Part shown: in pieces, positions 31,561-39,888 of the stretch
Layout: every line of letters begins with the position of its first letter
Position numbering within the stretch: position 1 is the first letter of the stretch
Source of the DNA: Paludibacteraceae bacterium
GTDB lineage: Bacteria; Bacteroidota; Bacteroidia; Bacteroidales; Paludibacteraceae
DNA: 43,490 bases
Reading direction: 5' to 3'
Assembly (NCBI GenBank): GCA_947471245.1
Contig: CANIXM010000001.1
Coordinates: 1-43,490, forward strand
Position numbers and translations under genes: made by a program
Notes under the pieces: generated by a model
The model's database searches: none
Told to the model about the DNA's origin: nothing
The model's input: only the letters and a program-made list of their open reading frames with translations

Positions 31561-32874
31561 ATGAAAGTATTGAAATTTGGCGGAACATCCGTAGGTTCAG
31601 CCACTCGCATGAAGGAAGTAGCAAAATTAATAGGTGATGGTGAGCAAAAAATCGTTGTACTATCAGCCATGTCTGGCACCACCAATTGTTTAGTTGAGAT
31701 TTCTGACTACTATTACAAAATGAACATCACAGGGGCAATGGAGAAAATCAATGTGCTTGTGGCTAAATATGATGATGTAATTGATGAGTTATACACGGAT
31801 GAAGCCATTAAATTGGAAGCAAAAACAGCTATCAATTTGCATTTCGAATACCTTCGTTCTTTTTCCAAATCAACATTTACTTTATTTGAAGAAAAAGCAG
31901 TCTTGGCAGAAGGCGAAATGCTTTCTACCACCATGTTTCAATTATACCTTCAGGAACTTGGGCTAAACAGCGCACTACTTCCAGCACTAGATTACATGCG
32001 GTTGGATAAGAATGCCGAACCTGATATGGTTTTCATCACCGAAAATGTCAAAAAGCAATTGGAACTCATTCCTGACAATGATATATACATTACACAAGGT
32101 TACATTTGCAGAAACTTTTATGGCGAAGTGGACAATCTTCAACGTGGTGGTAGTGACTACACAGCCTCACTGGTGGGCGCGGCTGTAAAAGCCTCTGAAA
32201 TTCAGATATGGACTGACATTGATGGCATGCACAACAATGACCCTCGTATTGTAGAAGGAACGAAGCCAGTACCAGTTCTTCATTTCGAAGAAGCAGCAGA
32301 GCTTGCTTATTTTGGAGCGAAGATACTTCACCCTACATGCATCCTTCCCGCAAAATTAGCCAATATTCCTGTTCGACTTCTAAACACCATGGAACCTGAA
32401 GCTCCTGGCACGCTGATTTCTACTATCAGCAAAAAAGGCAAGATTGAAGCTGTAGCAGCCAAAGACGGTATTACAGCCATTAAAATAAAATCTGGGCGCA
32501 TGCTTTTAGCCCATGGCTTTTTACGCAAAGTGTTTGAAATTTTTGAGACCTATCAAACTCCAATTGACATGATCACCACGTCTGAGGTTGGCGTGTCTGT
32601 GAGCATTGACAATGCCAAACGACTGGACGAGATTGTCAATGAATTGAAAAAATTTGGAACCGTAACAGTGGACAAAGACATGGTAATTGTGTGTGTAGTA
32701 GGCGACATGCCGTATGAAAACATTGGGTTTCAAGCCAAAATAGTTGGCGCTCTCAAAGAAATACCCATCCGAATGATATCCTATGGAGGCAGCAATTACA
32801 ATGTGTCATTTCTGCTGAAAGCTACCGACAAAAAGCGTGCACTGAATGCATTGAGTGATGCATTATTCAATTAA
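31561..32874 (+). CDS. lysC: aspartate kinase (monofunctional)
   Basis: Phosphorylates aspartate, the entry reaction to lysine, threonine, methionine and DAP. The 437-residue protein starts with KFGGTSVGSATRMKEV (residues 4-19). YITQGYICRN, LQRGGSDYTASLVGAA and IWTDIDGMHNNDPRIV belong to the kinase domain. Two ACT domains follow from about residue 300 (ITAIKIKSGRML, and DMVIVCVVGDMPYENIG in the second), so feedback control by lysine or threonine is expected. No homoserine dehydrogenase is fused. It lies 119 bp before lysA on the same strand, and together they bracket the DAP-lysine pathway. Confidence 0.95.
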   Translation: MKVLKFGGTSVGSATRMKEVAKLIGDGEQKIVVLSAMSGTTNCLVEISDYYYKMNITGAMEKINVLVAKYDDVIDELYTDEAIKLEAKTAINLHFEYLRSFSKSTFTLFEEKAVLAEGEMLSTTMFQLYLQELGLNSALLPALDYMRLDKNAEPDMVFITENVKKQLELIPDNDIYITQGYICRNFYGEVDNLQRGGSDYTASLVGAAVKASEIQIWTDIDGMHNNDPRIVEGTKPVPVLHFEEAAELAYFGAKILHPTCILPAKLANIPVRLLNTMEPEAPGTLISTISKKGKIEAVAAKDGITAIKIKSGRMLLAHGFLRKVFEIFETYQTPIDMITTSEVGVSVSIDNAKRLDEIVNELKKFGTVTVDKDMVIVCVVGDMPYENIGFQAKIVGALKEIPIRMISYGGSNYNVSFLLKATDKKRALNALSDALFN

Positions 32875-32915
32875 GATGCAGTCATCATCCGATTCATATA
32901 ATTGTTTATATTTTC

Positions 32916-32949
32916 AACAATCTCAACACAAAACAGGCTTGAGATTGTT
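32916..32949 (+). repeat. 11-bp inverted repeat between lysC and lysA
   Basis: AACAATCTCAA (32916-32926) and TTGAGATTGTT (32939-32949) are perfect reverse complements with a 12-nt loop, about 40 bp after lysC. There is no T-run after it, so it may be a weak terminator, an mRNA stability hairpin or an operator. Confidence 0.55.
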
Positions 32950-32993
32950 AAGTACAAAAGTTTATTCCGTTTCATTTCCTAAAAAGTAATATT

Positions 32994-34154
32994 ATGTTAA
33001 AAGGTAATTTTCCAATAGAAAAATTCAAGGGCATAGAAACTCCCTTTTATTATTATGATTTAAATGTGTTGCGTCAAACCCTTGCCACCATCAACGAGCA
33101 AACTGAGCAACACGATTTTCATGTGCACTTTGCGATGAAAGCCAATGTAAATCCAGAGGTGCTACGTGTAATAAAAGAAGCAGGACTGGGAGCAGATTGC
33201 GTAAGTGGAGGTGAAGTTCAAGCTGCAATTGACGCTGGAATTTCTGCATCTAAAATTGTATTTGCAGGGGTTGGAAAAGCTGATTGGGAAATAGAATTGG
33301 GTTTGAAAAATGATATTTTTTGCTTCAATGTAGAATCTATACCAGAATTGCAAGTGATAGACGAGTTGGCCAAACAAAACAACAAAACTGCTAATGTTGC
33401 ACTACGCATCAATCCCAATGTTAGTGCCAATACGCATCATTACATTACCACTGGGCTGAATGAAAACAAGTTTGGAATTAACATGTCTGAGCTGGAAAGC
33501 GTGATTGGCCAATTCGATGGACTGAAAAACGTAAAACTGATAGGTCTCCACTTCCATATCGGGTCGCAAATAACTGACATGACTTCTTTTCAAGCCTTGT
33601 GCATCAGAGTGAATGAAATACAAGAATTATTCATTGCCCAACAAATCAAAATAGAACACATCAACGTAGGTGGCGGACTAGGCATCAACTACGAACATCC
33701 TAATCATTTCCCAACACCTGATTTTGAGTCCTATTTCAAAGTATTTAAAAATCACTTAACTCTTCAAGCGAATCAAACCCTACACTTTGAACTAGGAAGG
33801 GCTGTGGTAGGACAATGCGGAACACTCATATCTAAAGTGTTATATGTAAAAGAAGGGACTTCAAAAAAGTTTGCCATACTTGATGCTGGATTTACTGATT
33901 TGATACGCCCTGCACTTTATCAAGCCTATCACCGCATCGAAAATCTTACTTCAACAGGTGCTGAGCAAGTGTATGATGTGGTTGGCCCTATCTGTGAATC
34001 GTCAGATACTTTTGTTAAAGACTACTCGATGAATGCTACACAACGTGGAGATCTGATTGCATTGCGGTCAGCTGGTGCTTATGGTGAAATTATGGCATCA
34101 CAGTACAATCTACGCAAACTGCCTAAAGCATATACTTCTGATCAACTAATCTAA
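32994..34154 (+). CDS. lysA: diaminopimelate decarboxylase
   Basis: PLP enzyme converting meso-DAP to lysine. The 386-residue protein has the alanine racemase-like barrel with the PLP lysine Lys49 in HFAMKANVNPEVL. Other blocks are GLGADCVSGGEVQAA, NENKFGI, GLHFHIGSQI, HINVGGGLGINY (phosphate-binding glycines), ELGRAVVGQCG, and the partner-subunit motif GPICESSDTF. GAYGEIMASQYN lies near the C-terminus. It draws on the same meso-DAP pool as MurE. The next gene starts shortly after its stop. Confidence 0.96.
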   Translation: MLKGNFPIEKFKGIETPFYYYDLNVLRQTLATINEQTEQHDFHVHFAMKANVNPEVLRVIKEAGLGADCVSGGEVQAAIDAGISASKIVFAGVGKADWEIELGLKNDIFCFNVESIPELQVIDELAKQNNKTANVALRINPNVSANTHHYITTGLNENKFGINMSELESVIGQFDGLKNVKLIGLHFHIGSQITDMTSFQALCIRVNEIQELFIAQQIKIEHINVGGGLGINYEHPNHFPTPDFESYFKVFKNHLTLQANQTLHFELGRAVVGQCGTLISKVLYVKEGTSKKFAILDAGFTDLIRPALYQAYHRIENLTSTGAEQVYDVVGPICESSDTFVKDYSMNATQRGDLIALRSAGAYGEIMASQYNLRKLPKAYTSDQLI

Positions 34155-34190
34155 TTGGGTACTAATAGCCCGAATTTAATAGAAAGACTT

Positions 34191-35354
34191 ATGGAATTAT
34201 ACGGTTTTCATTTCTCTACGTTTGAACTTATTGTTGTTGCACTACTCATCATTGCTTTCGGTCATCAGTTGTATTTCTATTTGAGATACATCAATGGTGT
34301 GTTGAGACACAATGCAAGAATCAATAAAGGTAAAATTGGGTTTAGAAATGAACAACCGCCTGTTTCCATTGTCATTTGCGCAAAAGATGAATCAGTTAAT
34401 CTAAGAAATTTTTTACCCAGTGTTTTACAACAGGATTACCCAACTTATGAAGTAATCGTGATTAATGATGGGTCGTCTGATGACACGGAGGATTTGCTTA
34501 AAGATTTCAAGAAAATATACAAGAATCTTAAATCCACATTTGTGCCAGCAGAAGCTAGTAATTTCAGTACCAAGAAGTTGGGACTGACACTTGGTATAAA
34601 AGCCGCAGCCTATGATTGGTTGCTTTTTACCGATGCTGACTGCAAGCCACATGACAAACAGTGGATCGCTAAGATGGCTCGAAATTTTCATCCCGAAACC
34701 GAATTTGTGTTGGGATATGGCGCCTACTTTTCAGGTAAAGGTCTATTAAATAAGTTAATAAATTATGATACCTTATTCATCGCATTGCAATACCTTGGCA
34801 TGGCTGCAAGCAAGAAACCGTACATGGGTGTAGGAAGAAATATGGCATACCGCAAACAGACATTCTTTGACCAAAAGGGATTTGCCTCCACACTCCATCT
34901 TCAATCTGGGGATGATGACTTGATGGTCAATAAGGCCGCAAACTCACGAAACACATCCATCGAAATATCTCCTGATAGCATCACCTACTCCGAACCTAAC
35001 AAAACATTCAAAGGTTGGTTTTATCAAAAGGAACGACATCTGTCTGTGTCTTCGTATTATACAGCAATTAGTAAATTCAGACTTGGCATTGAACCGCTCA
35101 CCAGAGGGCTGTTTTATATGAGTTTGATTCTCACCCTGTGTGTAGGTGGGCTTTTATCTTCCATTGTAGGTGGTGTGCTCTTTCTGTCTCGTTTTGTAGT
35201 TCAACTAGTAGTGATCAACAAGTCTGCCAAACATTTTGGAACACCAAGGTTTTATAGCACCTTACTTCTTTTTGATATTTACCTTCCATTAGTAAGTCTA
35301 TACATTTACACCACCAATTCTTTCTCCAAATCAAAAACTATTCGCTGGAAATAA
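34191..35354 (+). CDS. family 2 glycosyltransferase, membrane protein
   Basis: A 387-residue GT-A fold glycosyltransferase. From the preferred ATG, an N-terminal hydrophobic helix (FELIVVALLIIAFG, about 11-24) precedes the catalytic domain. This has VSIVICAKDESVNL, YEVIVINDGSSDDTEDLL (nucleotide-binding Asp) and LLFTDADCKP (the DxD-like metal site). SGDDDLMVN (acceptor-side acidic motif) and YQKERHLSVSSYY, which resembles the QxxRW block, follow. Two or three hydrophobic helices end the protein. The sugar and acceptor cannot be inferred. A TTG start at 34155, directly after the lysA stop, would add 12 residues but lacks support. Confidence 0.85.
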   Translation: MELYGFHFSTFELIVVALLIIAFGHQLYFYLRYINGVLRHNARINKGKIGFRNEQPPVSIVICAKDESVNLRNFLPSVLQQDYPTYEVIVINDGSSDDTEDLLKDFKKIYKNLKSTFVPAEASNFSTKKLGLTLGIKAAAYDWLLFTDADCKPHDKQWIAKMARNFHPETEFVLGYGAYFSGKGLLNKLINYDTLFIALQYLGMAASKKPYMGVGRNMAYRKQTFFDQKGFASTLHLQSGDDDLMVNKAANSRNTSIEISPDSITYSEPNKTFKGWFYQKERHLSVSSYYTAISKFRLGIEPLTRGLFYMSLILTLCVGGLLSSIVGGVLFLSRFVVQLVVINKSAKHFGTPRFYSTLLLFDIYLPLVSLYIYTTNSFSKSKTIRWK

Positions 35355-35878
35355 CTGATATGTAGTTGAAATATGTAATTAAATCTTAGAACTACTTACA
35401 ATTAGAGTAAGCCAAACCAATGAGTGTTTTAGTGTGTTTTGAGGTTTGATATTATGGTAACCAACTCACTCGTTATATTGTCTTTTGCGTGATGTGGCTG
35501 TAGTTGATCTTTTCGTTCAATTGTTAATTAACATTAAAGATTCATCTATAATATAGGGGTAAAGCAATGGTCAACTGTCTTAGTTACTGTGTTTCTATGT
35601 GTAAATACCCTGTTTGCAGTTTCATTGATATTGCATGTGTAACAAAAGTTTATTGTAATTTTGGCATCGTTTTTAGTTAACAGTGGCTGAAAGTATGATA
35701 TTGTAGGTGCAGAGGAAAGTGAGTAGATTTTGAGAGGATGATTGTTGTGTATGATAACTCACTGGTTGCGAGGTAATCAATATCATAACATGTAAATCAA
35801 TTCTTGTCTTTACTTAGTCTCAGGAAATTAATCAATAATTTTTAATTCAAACAAATAATAATTCAAATTTTTATCAAA
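35355..35878. other. 524-bp non-coding gap upstream of the lipoprotein gene
   Basis: No ORF with protein-like composition was found on either strand. The gap contains the promoter candidate at 35631-35663 and an A/T-rich leader before the lipoprotein ATG. There is also a weak inverted repeat (TATGATA near 35750 with TATCATA near 35781). No terminator hairpin with a T-run was seen after the glycosyltransferase. Confidence 0.5.
35631..35663 (+). promoter_or_regulatory. candidate promoter of the lipoprotein/beta-barrel pair
   Basis: TTG at 35631 and TAATTTTG at 35656-35663 (TAnnTTTG match) are 22 bp apart, within the range for Bacteroidota promoters. This would give a leader of about 210 nt before the ATG at 35879. 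Confidence 0.4.
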
Positions 35879-37018
35879 ATGAAAAAAATGAAATTTTTTG
35901 GAGTAATTGCTGCTTTGTCATTGGTAGCTTTTAGTAGTTGTAAAGAAGAAGTGGTAGTTTCTTCGCCCATCACCGTTGCTACGAAAGACTCAGCAACAAT
36001 ATCAGGTTTTGTAACCGCAGATCTCAATCTTCAGAAAGCAGGAAATGAAGCTGTACCAGCAGGAACTCAATTGATGGTTACCATACCATACTCAGACTTA
36101 AATTCTTCGGCATCAGGTACATGGCAGAAATTTATAGTAACAGTAGGTGATAGTGGTAAATACTCAGTAAAAATACCAACCAATACAAAAGGAGTTCGTG
36201 TTACAATTGCTCCAATGCCATTTACTTACAACCAAGTTCAGGCTTATGCAGGTGGCGCACAAGTGCCTGCTTTGAAATTGCAATTTAGTGCTGCCTCTAA
36301 TCCCCCATACACATACATCTCAAGTCAAAATGCTTCCTTGAATCTGAATTATGGAATTACTTCAGGTGGAGCTGTTGGTGTCGAAAAAGTATTAATATCA
36401 GGTAAAGCCAAAGCTGATACCAATGCAGAACTATTGGGACTGGAAAATTTGCCCGATGGAACAAAAATAATCTTTACTGCCTCTGGATGGGCTGATTCTA
36501 CTACAGTTCAGAATGGACAGTATTCTATGTATATCCCAAAAGGTGTGTCAGTGACTTATAAAATATCAGCTATTATCAGCACAAGATATTACGTATATGA
36601 TTCAGATACCATCTCAAAATCAACTTACAAAGTTGAGGATAGATTATACAATATCACCAGTACCATTACAAGTTCTACTATTAATCCTAAAGCTGATATT
36701 ACGACCACCTCTAGTGGTACTCTAGTTGTAAATCCGGATGTTACAACCGTTACACTTTCTGGAACTGTAACTATAATGATAGGTAGTAAACCTGTTTCTG
36801 TTCCTGATGGCACAGTGTTGTATTTCTATAATTCTTTGCAAACATGGGGTAAGTCAGTGAATGTAAATGGAGGAAAATATTCAATATCAGTTCCTGCTAA
36901 TTCAAATTTGAATTTCAAATACACAGTTAATTCATCAACTTATTCGAACTCTTCCAGCATTTCTACAGGAGTAAAAGACCAGTTGACAAAGAATATCAAT
37001 GGAAATACAGTTAACTAA
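35879..37018 (+). CDS. lipoprotein with three repeated beta-sandwich-like domains
   Basis: A 379-residue predicted lipoprotein. The N-terminus MKKMKFFGVIAALSLVAFSS is followed by Cys21, a lipobox-type signal. It is not a family I recognise. It contains three imperfect repeats of about 90-110 residues, starting near residues 39, 175 and 295. Each follows the pattern S-G-x-V/A near its start, then P-x-G-T, then G-x-Y-S-x-x-(I/V)-P (TISGFVTADL..GKYSVKIP; LISGKAKADT..GQYSMYIP; TLSGTVTIMI..GKYSISVP). This recalls small Ig-like or carboxypeptidase-regulatory-like domains. Serine/threonine-rich linkers separate them. It is followed by an outer-membrane barrel gene and is likely a surface or periplasmic partner of it. 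Confidence 0.75.
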   Translation: MKKMKFFGVIAALSLVAFSSCKEEVVVSSPITVATKDSATISGFVTADLNLQKAGNEAVPAGTQLMVTIPYSDLNSSASGTWQKFIVTVGDSGKYSVKIPTNTKGVRVTIAPMPFTYNQVQAYAGGAQVPALKLQFSAASNPPYTYISSQNASLNLNYGITSGGAVGVEKVLISGKAKADTNAELLGLENLPDGTKIIFTASGWADSTTVQNGQYSMYIPKGVSVTYKISAIISTRYYVYDSDTISKSTYKVEDRLYNITSTITSSTINPKADITTTSSGTLVVNPDVTTVTLSGTVTIMIGSKPVSVPDGTVLYFYNSLQTWGKSVNVNGGKYSISVPANSNLNFKYTVNSSTYSNSSSISTGVKDQLTKNINGNTVN

Positions 37019-37044
37019 GTAGAAGAAACAAACAATTAAGAAAA

Positions 37045-37116
37045 ATGAAACGAGTACGACAAATAAACTTTGACACACAAGGAAAAGTTTATGTGCGAGT
37101 TCCATCTGACAACTAA
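37045..37116 (+). CDS. possible 23-residue small ORF
   Basis: Between the lipoprotein and the beta-barrel gene, ATG at 37045 opens a 23-codon frame ending in TAA (MKRVRQINFDTQGKVYVRVP and three more residues). It lies 26 bp after one gene and 17 bp before the next, on the same strand. It fits operon spacing, and alternating charged/hydrophobic residues suggest a beta-strand. It could equally be chance or a remnant. No homologue is recognised. Confidence 0.25.
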   Translation: MKRVRQINFDTQGKVYVRVPSDN

Positions 37117-37133
37117 AATTTAAATTACAACAG

Positions 37134-37949
37134 ATGAAAAATACAATTAATATATTCCTGTTACTACTTGTGATTAGCGTATTGCCAATGCAAGCCCAAA
37201 CTGCAGGTGACGACTTTCAGCCACATGCTGGGACAGTTGCAATAGGTGCTAGTGCTAATATCTCTAATCTGTTTTTTAACATGGGCACAGATCCTCAAGT
37301 GCCTTCGCTTTGTGCAAGATATTATTTGCTAGACAAGACAGCGATTAGGGCTACCTTTGGCGTTAACTATAACAATAAACTTGATAAATTCAATGTTCGT
37401 GATGATGCTGCATTTGTTAATGATCCATTAAGCAACAAAGAGGTGATAGACACAAAAAGAACGATTGCTACTAACTATAGCACATCTCTAGCACTGCAAC
37501 AATACTTCGGAGAGTCTAAACTTAGAGGATTTGTAGGAATTCAAGGCTTGTTTGGAACTGGATCAGGAAGTGTTTCAAACACTTTTGCAAACCCAATGAA
37601 TGCAATTAATCCAAAACCATCAAGTTTTTCTACAAATTATTTGGTGGATGACGCACGCGTGTTGGAAAATCGCACACAGACTGTTTACAGTGTGGGTGGT
37701 GGTGTGATAGCTGGTTTTGAGTATTTTATGATGCCTCGCCTATCCATTGGAGGAGAAATTAGCCTTAATGCAATCTACACAAAGGCAGGACAAACAAGTA
37801 CAAAGTCTGAAAGTGTAGTGAATGGGGAGGTTGTTACAACTGACAAGGTTACTGGTGCTGGAGGTTCTGAATTGGAAATTAAATCTTTAGGTTACGGACA
37901 TCAGGATTTCAATAATCAAATTGGCGTCTATATCATGTATCATTTCTAA
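37134..37949 (+). CDS. outer-membrane beta-barrel protein
   Basis: A 271-residue exported protein of the outer-membrane beta-barrel type. A signal peptide (MKNTINIFLLLLVISVLPMQ, cleavage near AQA) is followed by alternating strands with aromatic ends: TAIRATFGVNYNN, TSLALQQYFGESKLRGFVGIQGLFG, GGGVIAGFEYFMMPRLSIGGEI. It ends NQIGVYIMYHF with a terminal Phe, as expected for insertion by the BAM machinery. The predicted size suits an 8-10-strand barrel. No ligand or enzymatic motif is visible. It is the probable partner of the upstream lipoprotein. Confidence 0.8.
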   Translation: MKNTINIFLLLLVISVLPMQAQTAGDDFQPHAGTVAIGASANISNLFFNMGTDPQVPSLCARYYLLDKTAIRATFGVNYNNKLDKFNVRDDAAFVNDPLSNKEVIDTKRTIATNYSTSLALQQYFGESKLRGFVGIQGLFGTGSGSVSNTFANPMNAINPKPSSFSTNYLVDDARVLENRTQTVYSVGGGVIAGFEYFMMPRLSIGGEISLNAIYTKAGQTSTKSESVVNGEVVTTDKVTGAGGSELEIKSLGYGHQDFNNQIGVYIMYHF

Positions 37950-37999
37950 TCCCGAATGTGGATGATAGACTTCAGAGTCTGACACCAATTTTAAATTAC

Positions 38000-38043
38000 A
38001 AATGCCGAATACTATTCCAATAGTTATTCGGCATTTATTTTTA
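38000..38043. terminator. bidirectional terminator between the barrel gene and rsmD
   Basis: AAATGCCGAATACTATT (38000-38016) pairs with AATAGTTATTCGGCATTT (38019-38036) with one bulged base. A T-rich stretch (ATTTTTAT) follows on +. It sits between two convergent genes that end at 37949 (+) and 38059 (-), and can serve both. Confidence 0.8.
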
Positions 38044-38058
38044 TATACAAATTGAGGA

Positions 38059-38595
38059 TTACTTCATCTGAAAAAAGCTAAAATTGACGTTGCCATAATT
38101 TCTATGACTTTCGAAGTTGGGGTGACTTTCAAAGTTGGATTTTGCAGAATGTTCCAATACGAATAAACCATCCGGTTTGAGCAATTGATGTGAGAAGATT
38201 AGATTGGGGATTTCGTCAATTTTATCCAACTCATAAGGTGGATCAGCAAATATCATATCAAACTTAAAGTGGCAACTGGCTATGTACTTAAATACATCGG
38301 TTTTGACAAGTGTAAGTGAGTCTATTTTCAGTTCGGCACAAACTTTTCGTATGAATGCACAGTGTCTTTCGTTTTGTTCTATGGAGATAACGATGTTCGC
38401 GCCCCTTGATACAAATTCTACCCCTATACCTCCTGTCCCAGCAAATAAATCCAGCACCTCAATGCCTTCGAAATCTATCCTGTTGTTAAGCAGGTTGAAC
38501 AACCCCTCTTTGGCAAAGTCAGTTGTGGGCCGAGCTGTGATGTTGCTTGGTGCACTTATTCTACGCCCTTTATATAATCCGCTTATTATTCGCAT
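38059..38595 (-). CDS. rsmD: 16S rRNA (guanine(966)-N(2))-methyltransferase
   Basis: SAM-dependent methyltransferase acting on G966 of 16S rRNA. The 178-residue protein starts MRIISGLYKGRRISAPSN with the RPTTDFAKEGLFNLL block. Motif I is VLDLFAGTGGIGVE (about 47-60), and the catalytic MIFADPPYE has Asp118-Pro-Pro-Tyr121, diagnostic of N2-guanine methylation. The start lies inside the end of the DUF3822 gene (10-bp overlap), a conserved Bacteroidota pair. The C-terminus contains a short internal duplication (FESHPNFESHRNYG). Confidence 0.93.
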   Translation of the reverse strand: MRIISGLYKGRRISAPSNITARPTTDFAKEGLFNLLNNRIDFEGIEVLDLFAGTGGIGVEFVSRGANIVISIEQNERHCAFIRKVCAELKIDSLTLVKTDVFKYIASCHFKFDMIFADPPYELDKIDEIPNLIFSHQLLKPDGLFVLEHSAKSNFESHPNFESHRNYGNVNFSFFQMK

Positions 38596-39323
38596 GTTAT
38601 GTTTTTTACATAGTGATTAAGTAGTTTTGCATACGTTGAGTTCGTTTTGCTTTGGAACACATGTAGAGGCACTTTGTCAACATCCAATGAAAACTGTTCG
38701 AAAGTTTTTAGCACGTAGTAAACCAGATCTTCGGCAGAGTTGATGGAAAAGGTATTCAAGAGCAGTGGTTTACCGCTTGCCAATAGTAGTATTTCAAATG
38801 CATTATCCCTAATAAGAATGGTTGCCATGTTACTAGCGTGTATTTTGAATCTATCGGTGATGAAATAGCTGAGATGGTGTTCAATGTTTAGTTTGGGATA
38901 GAGTGTGCTCATTGCCAGTTCCAACTCCACAGGCAATGCGTAAATATTAACGGCTTCAAGCGGTGCCAACAAGCTAAATTGAATCACGCTAGACGTTGGA
39001 ATGTCAAATTGAAATTTCAAAAAGTCTTGAATATTGTCCTTTTTGAATAAATCATTGGGAATCAGTGTGTAAATGTCTGATTCAAATACAATCCTCACTG
39101 ATTGGTACAGCAGTTTTGACTCAATTACATCGTTGAAAACGGAAATTATTTCATTGTGCGATAGATTGTGAACAGTTCCGATGTTTTTTGATGCTACAAG
39201 TTTCTTGTCAGCATGTTCGAATATATCAAAAGTGGTCTCTTTGTCAGATAGACAAATAATCAGATGATAAGGATTGATGCCCGAAAGGCTCAAATCAATG
39301 GGTTGAGAATCAGAAGTACTCAT
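38586..39323 (-). CDS. DUF3822 family protein
   Basis: A 245-residue protein of the Bacteroidota-specific DUF3822 family, whose fold is thought to resemble the FtsA/actin ATPase superfamily. The opening LSLSGINPYHLIICLSDKETTFDIF and the segment RIVFESDIYTLIPNDLFKKDN fit the family. ATILIRDNAFEILLLASGKPLLLNTFSI resembles the second half of the actin-like fold. It has no known function. It overlaps rsmD by 10 bp and should be cotranscribed with it, so a link to ribosome maturation or division is possible but unproven. Confidence 0.82.
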   Translation of the reverse strand: MSTSDSQPIDLSLSGINPYHLIICLSDKETTFDIFEHADKKLVASKNIGTVHNLSHNEIISVFNDVIESKLLYQSVRIVFESDIYTLIPNDLFKKDNIQDFLKFQFDIPTSSVIQFSLLAPLEAVNIYALPVELELAMSTLYPKLNIEHHLSYFITDRFKIHASNMATILIRDNAFEILLLASGKPLLLNTFSINSAEDLVYYVLKTFEQFSLDVDKVPLHVFQSKTNSTYAKLLNHYVKNITCE

Positions 39324-39484
39324 GAATAGAATCGCAAGTTATTAAATAAGCTACAAATTTAGGAAAGATAATTCAATAGCCATCTTATTCGGGGGATTAA
39401 GTCCGTAGTATTTTGAAAAACTATGTATCTTTGTGGTAGATATTGGCATTTGTAGTCAGCGATATAACTTTCATATCTCACGAA

Positions 39485-39869
39485 AATAAAAATATTGGTA
39501 TAGGCGCTTAGACCGCCCTTATTTGTGACAATAATATTCAAAGAGCAACTCCCAAGGAGTTAAATGTAAATAACCCTGTAAGCTTGCGCAACAGGGGGAT
39601 ACGAATATCTCAACATCAACAACCCCGAAGTGGGTTGAACAACAATGTCATAACAACATTCAACCCACTTCGGGGTTGTGTATCTGAGGGTGTCATTAAC
39701 CCCCAGTTGTGCTTCGCTTACTGGGGGTTATTCACATTAAACCCTTTCAGGGTTTGGTTTCACATGACAAAATGTGTTCTATGCATACGTTTAAATAAAA
39801 CAAACAAATCACCATGTTTATTATCAACAATATAAATAGGGCGGTCTAAACGTCTATACCAATAAAAAT
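39485..39869. mobile_element. MITE-like element with 26-bp terminal inverted repeats
   Basis: The segment 39493-39518 (starting TATTGGTATAGGCG) and 39839-39864 (ending CGTCTATACCAATA) are inverted copies with 24 of 26 matches, enclosing 372 bp in all. A 9-bp A/T-rich direct repeat, AATAAAAAT, lies at both ends (39485-39493 and 39861-39869), overlapping the terminal bases. It may be a target-site duplication but is low complexity. There is no transposase. The 83-codon frame inside it (39584-39835) crosses palindromes and is not protein-like. Internally it holds nested mirror-symmetric hairpins. The right end is 24 bp before the methyltransferase ATG. Confidence 0.75.
39547..39755. repeat. nested mirror-symmetric palindrome inside the MITE-like element
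   Basis: A central 21-bp perfect inverted repeat (39619-39639 with 39659-39679, core CCCCGAAGTGGGTT) is flanked symmetrically by smaller hairpins. On the left are AACTCC/GGAGTT (39547-39561) and CCCTGT/ACAGGG (39574-39596). On the right are TAACCCCCAG/CTGGGGGTTA (39697-39730) and AAACCCT/AGGGTTT (39739-39755). The linkers also match in reverse complement (TTAAATGTAAATAACCC against GGGTTATTCACATTAA). The whole could fold as one large cruciform or RNA. Confidence 0.8.
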
Positions 39870-39888
39870 CACAAAAAATGATATTCAG

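Noticed and set aside
39584..39835. 83-codon open frame on + inside the MITE-like element
   Set aside because: It runs through the palindromes, has repetitive composition caused by the inverted repeats, and resembles no protein.
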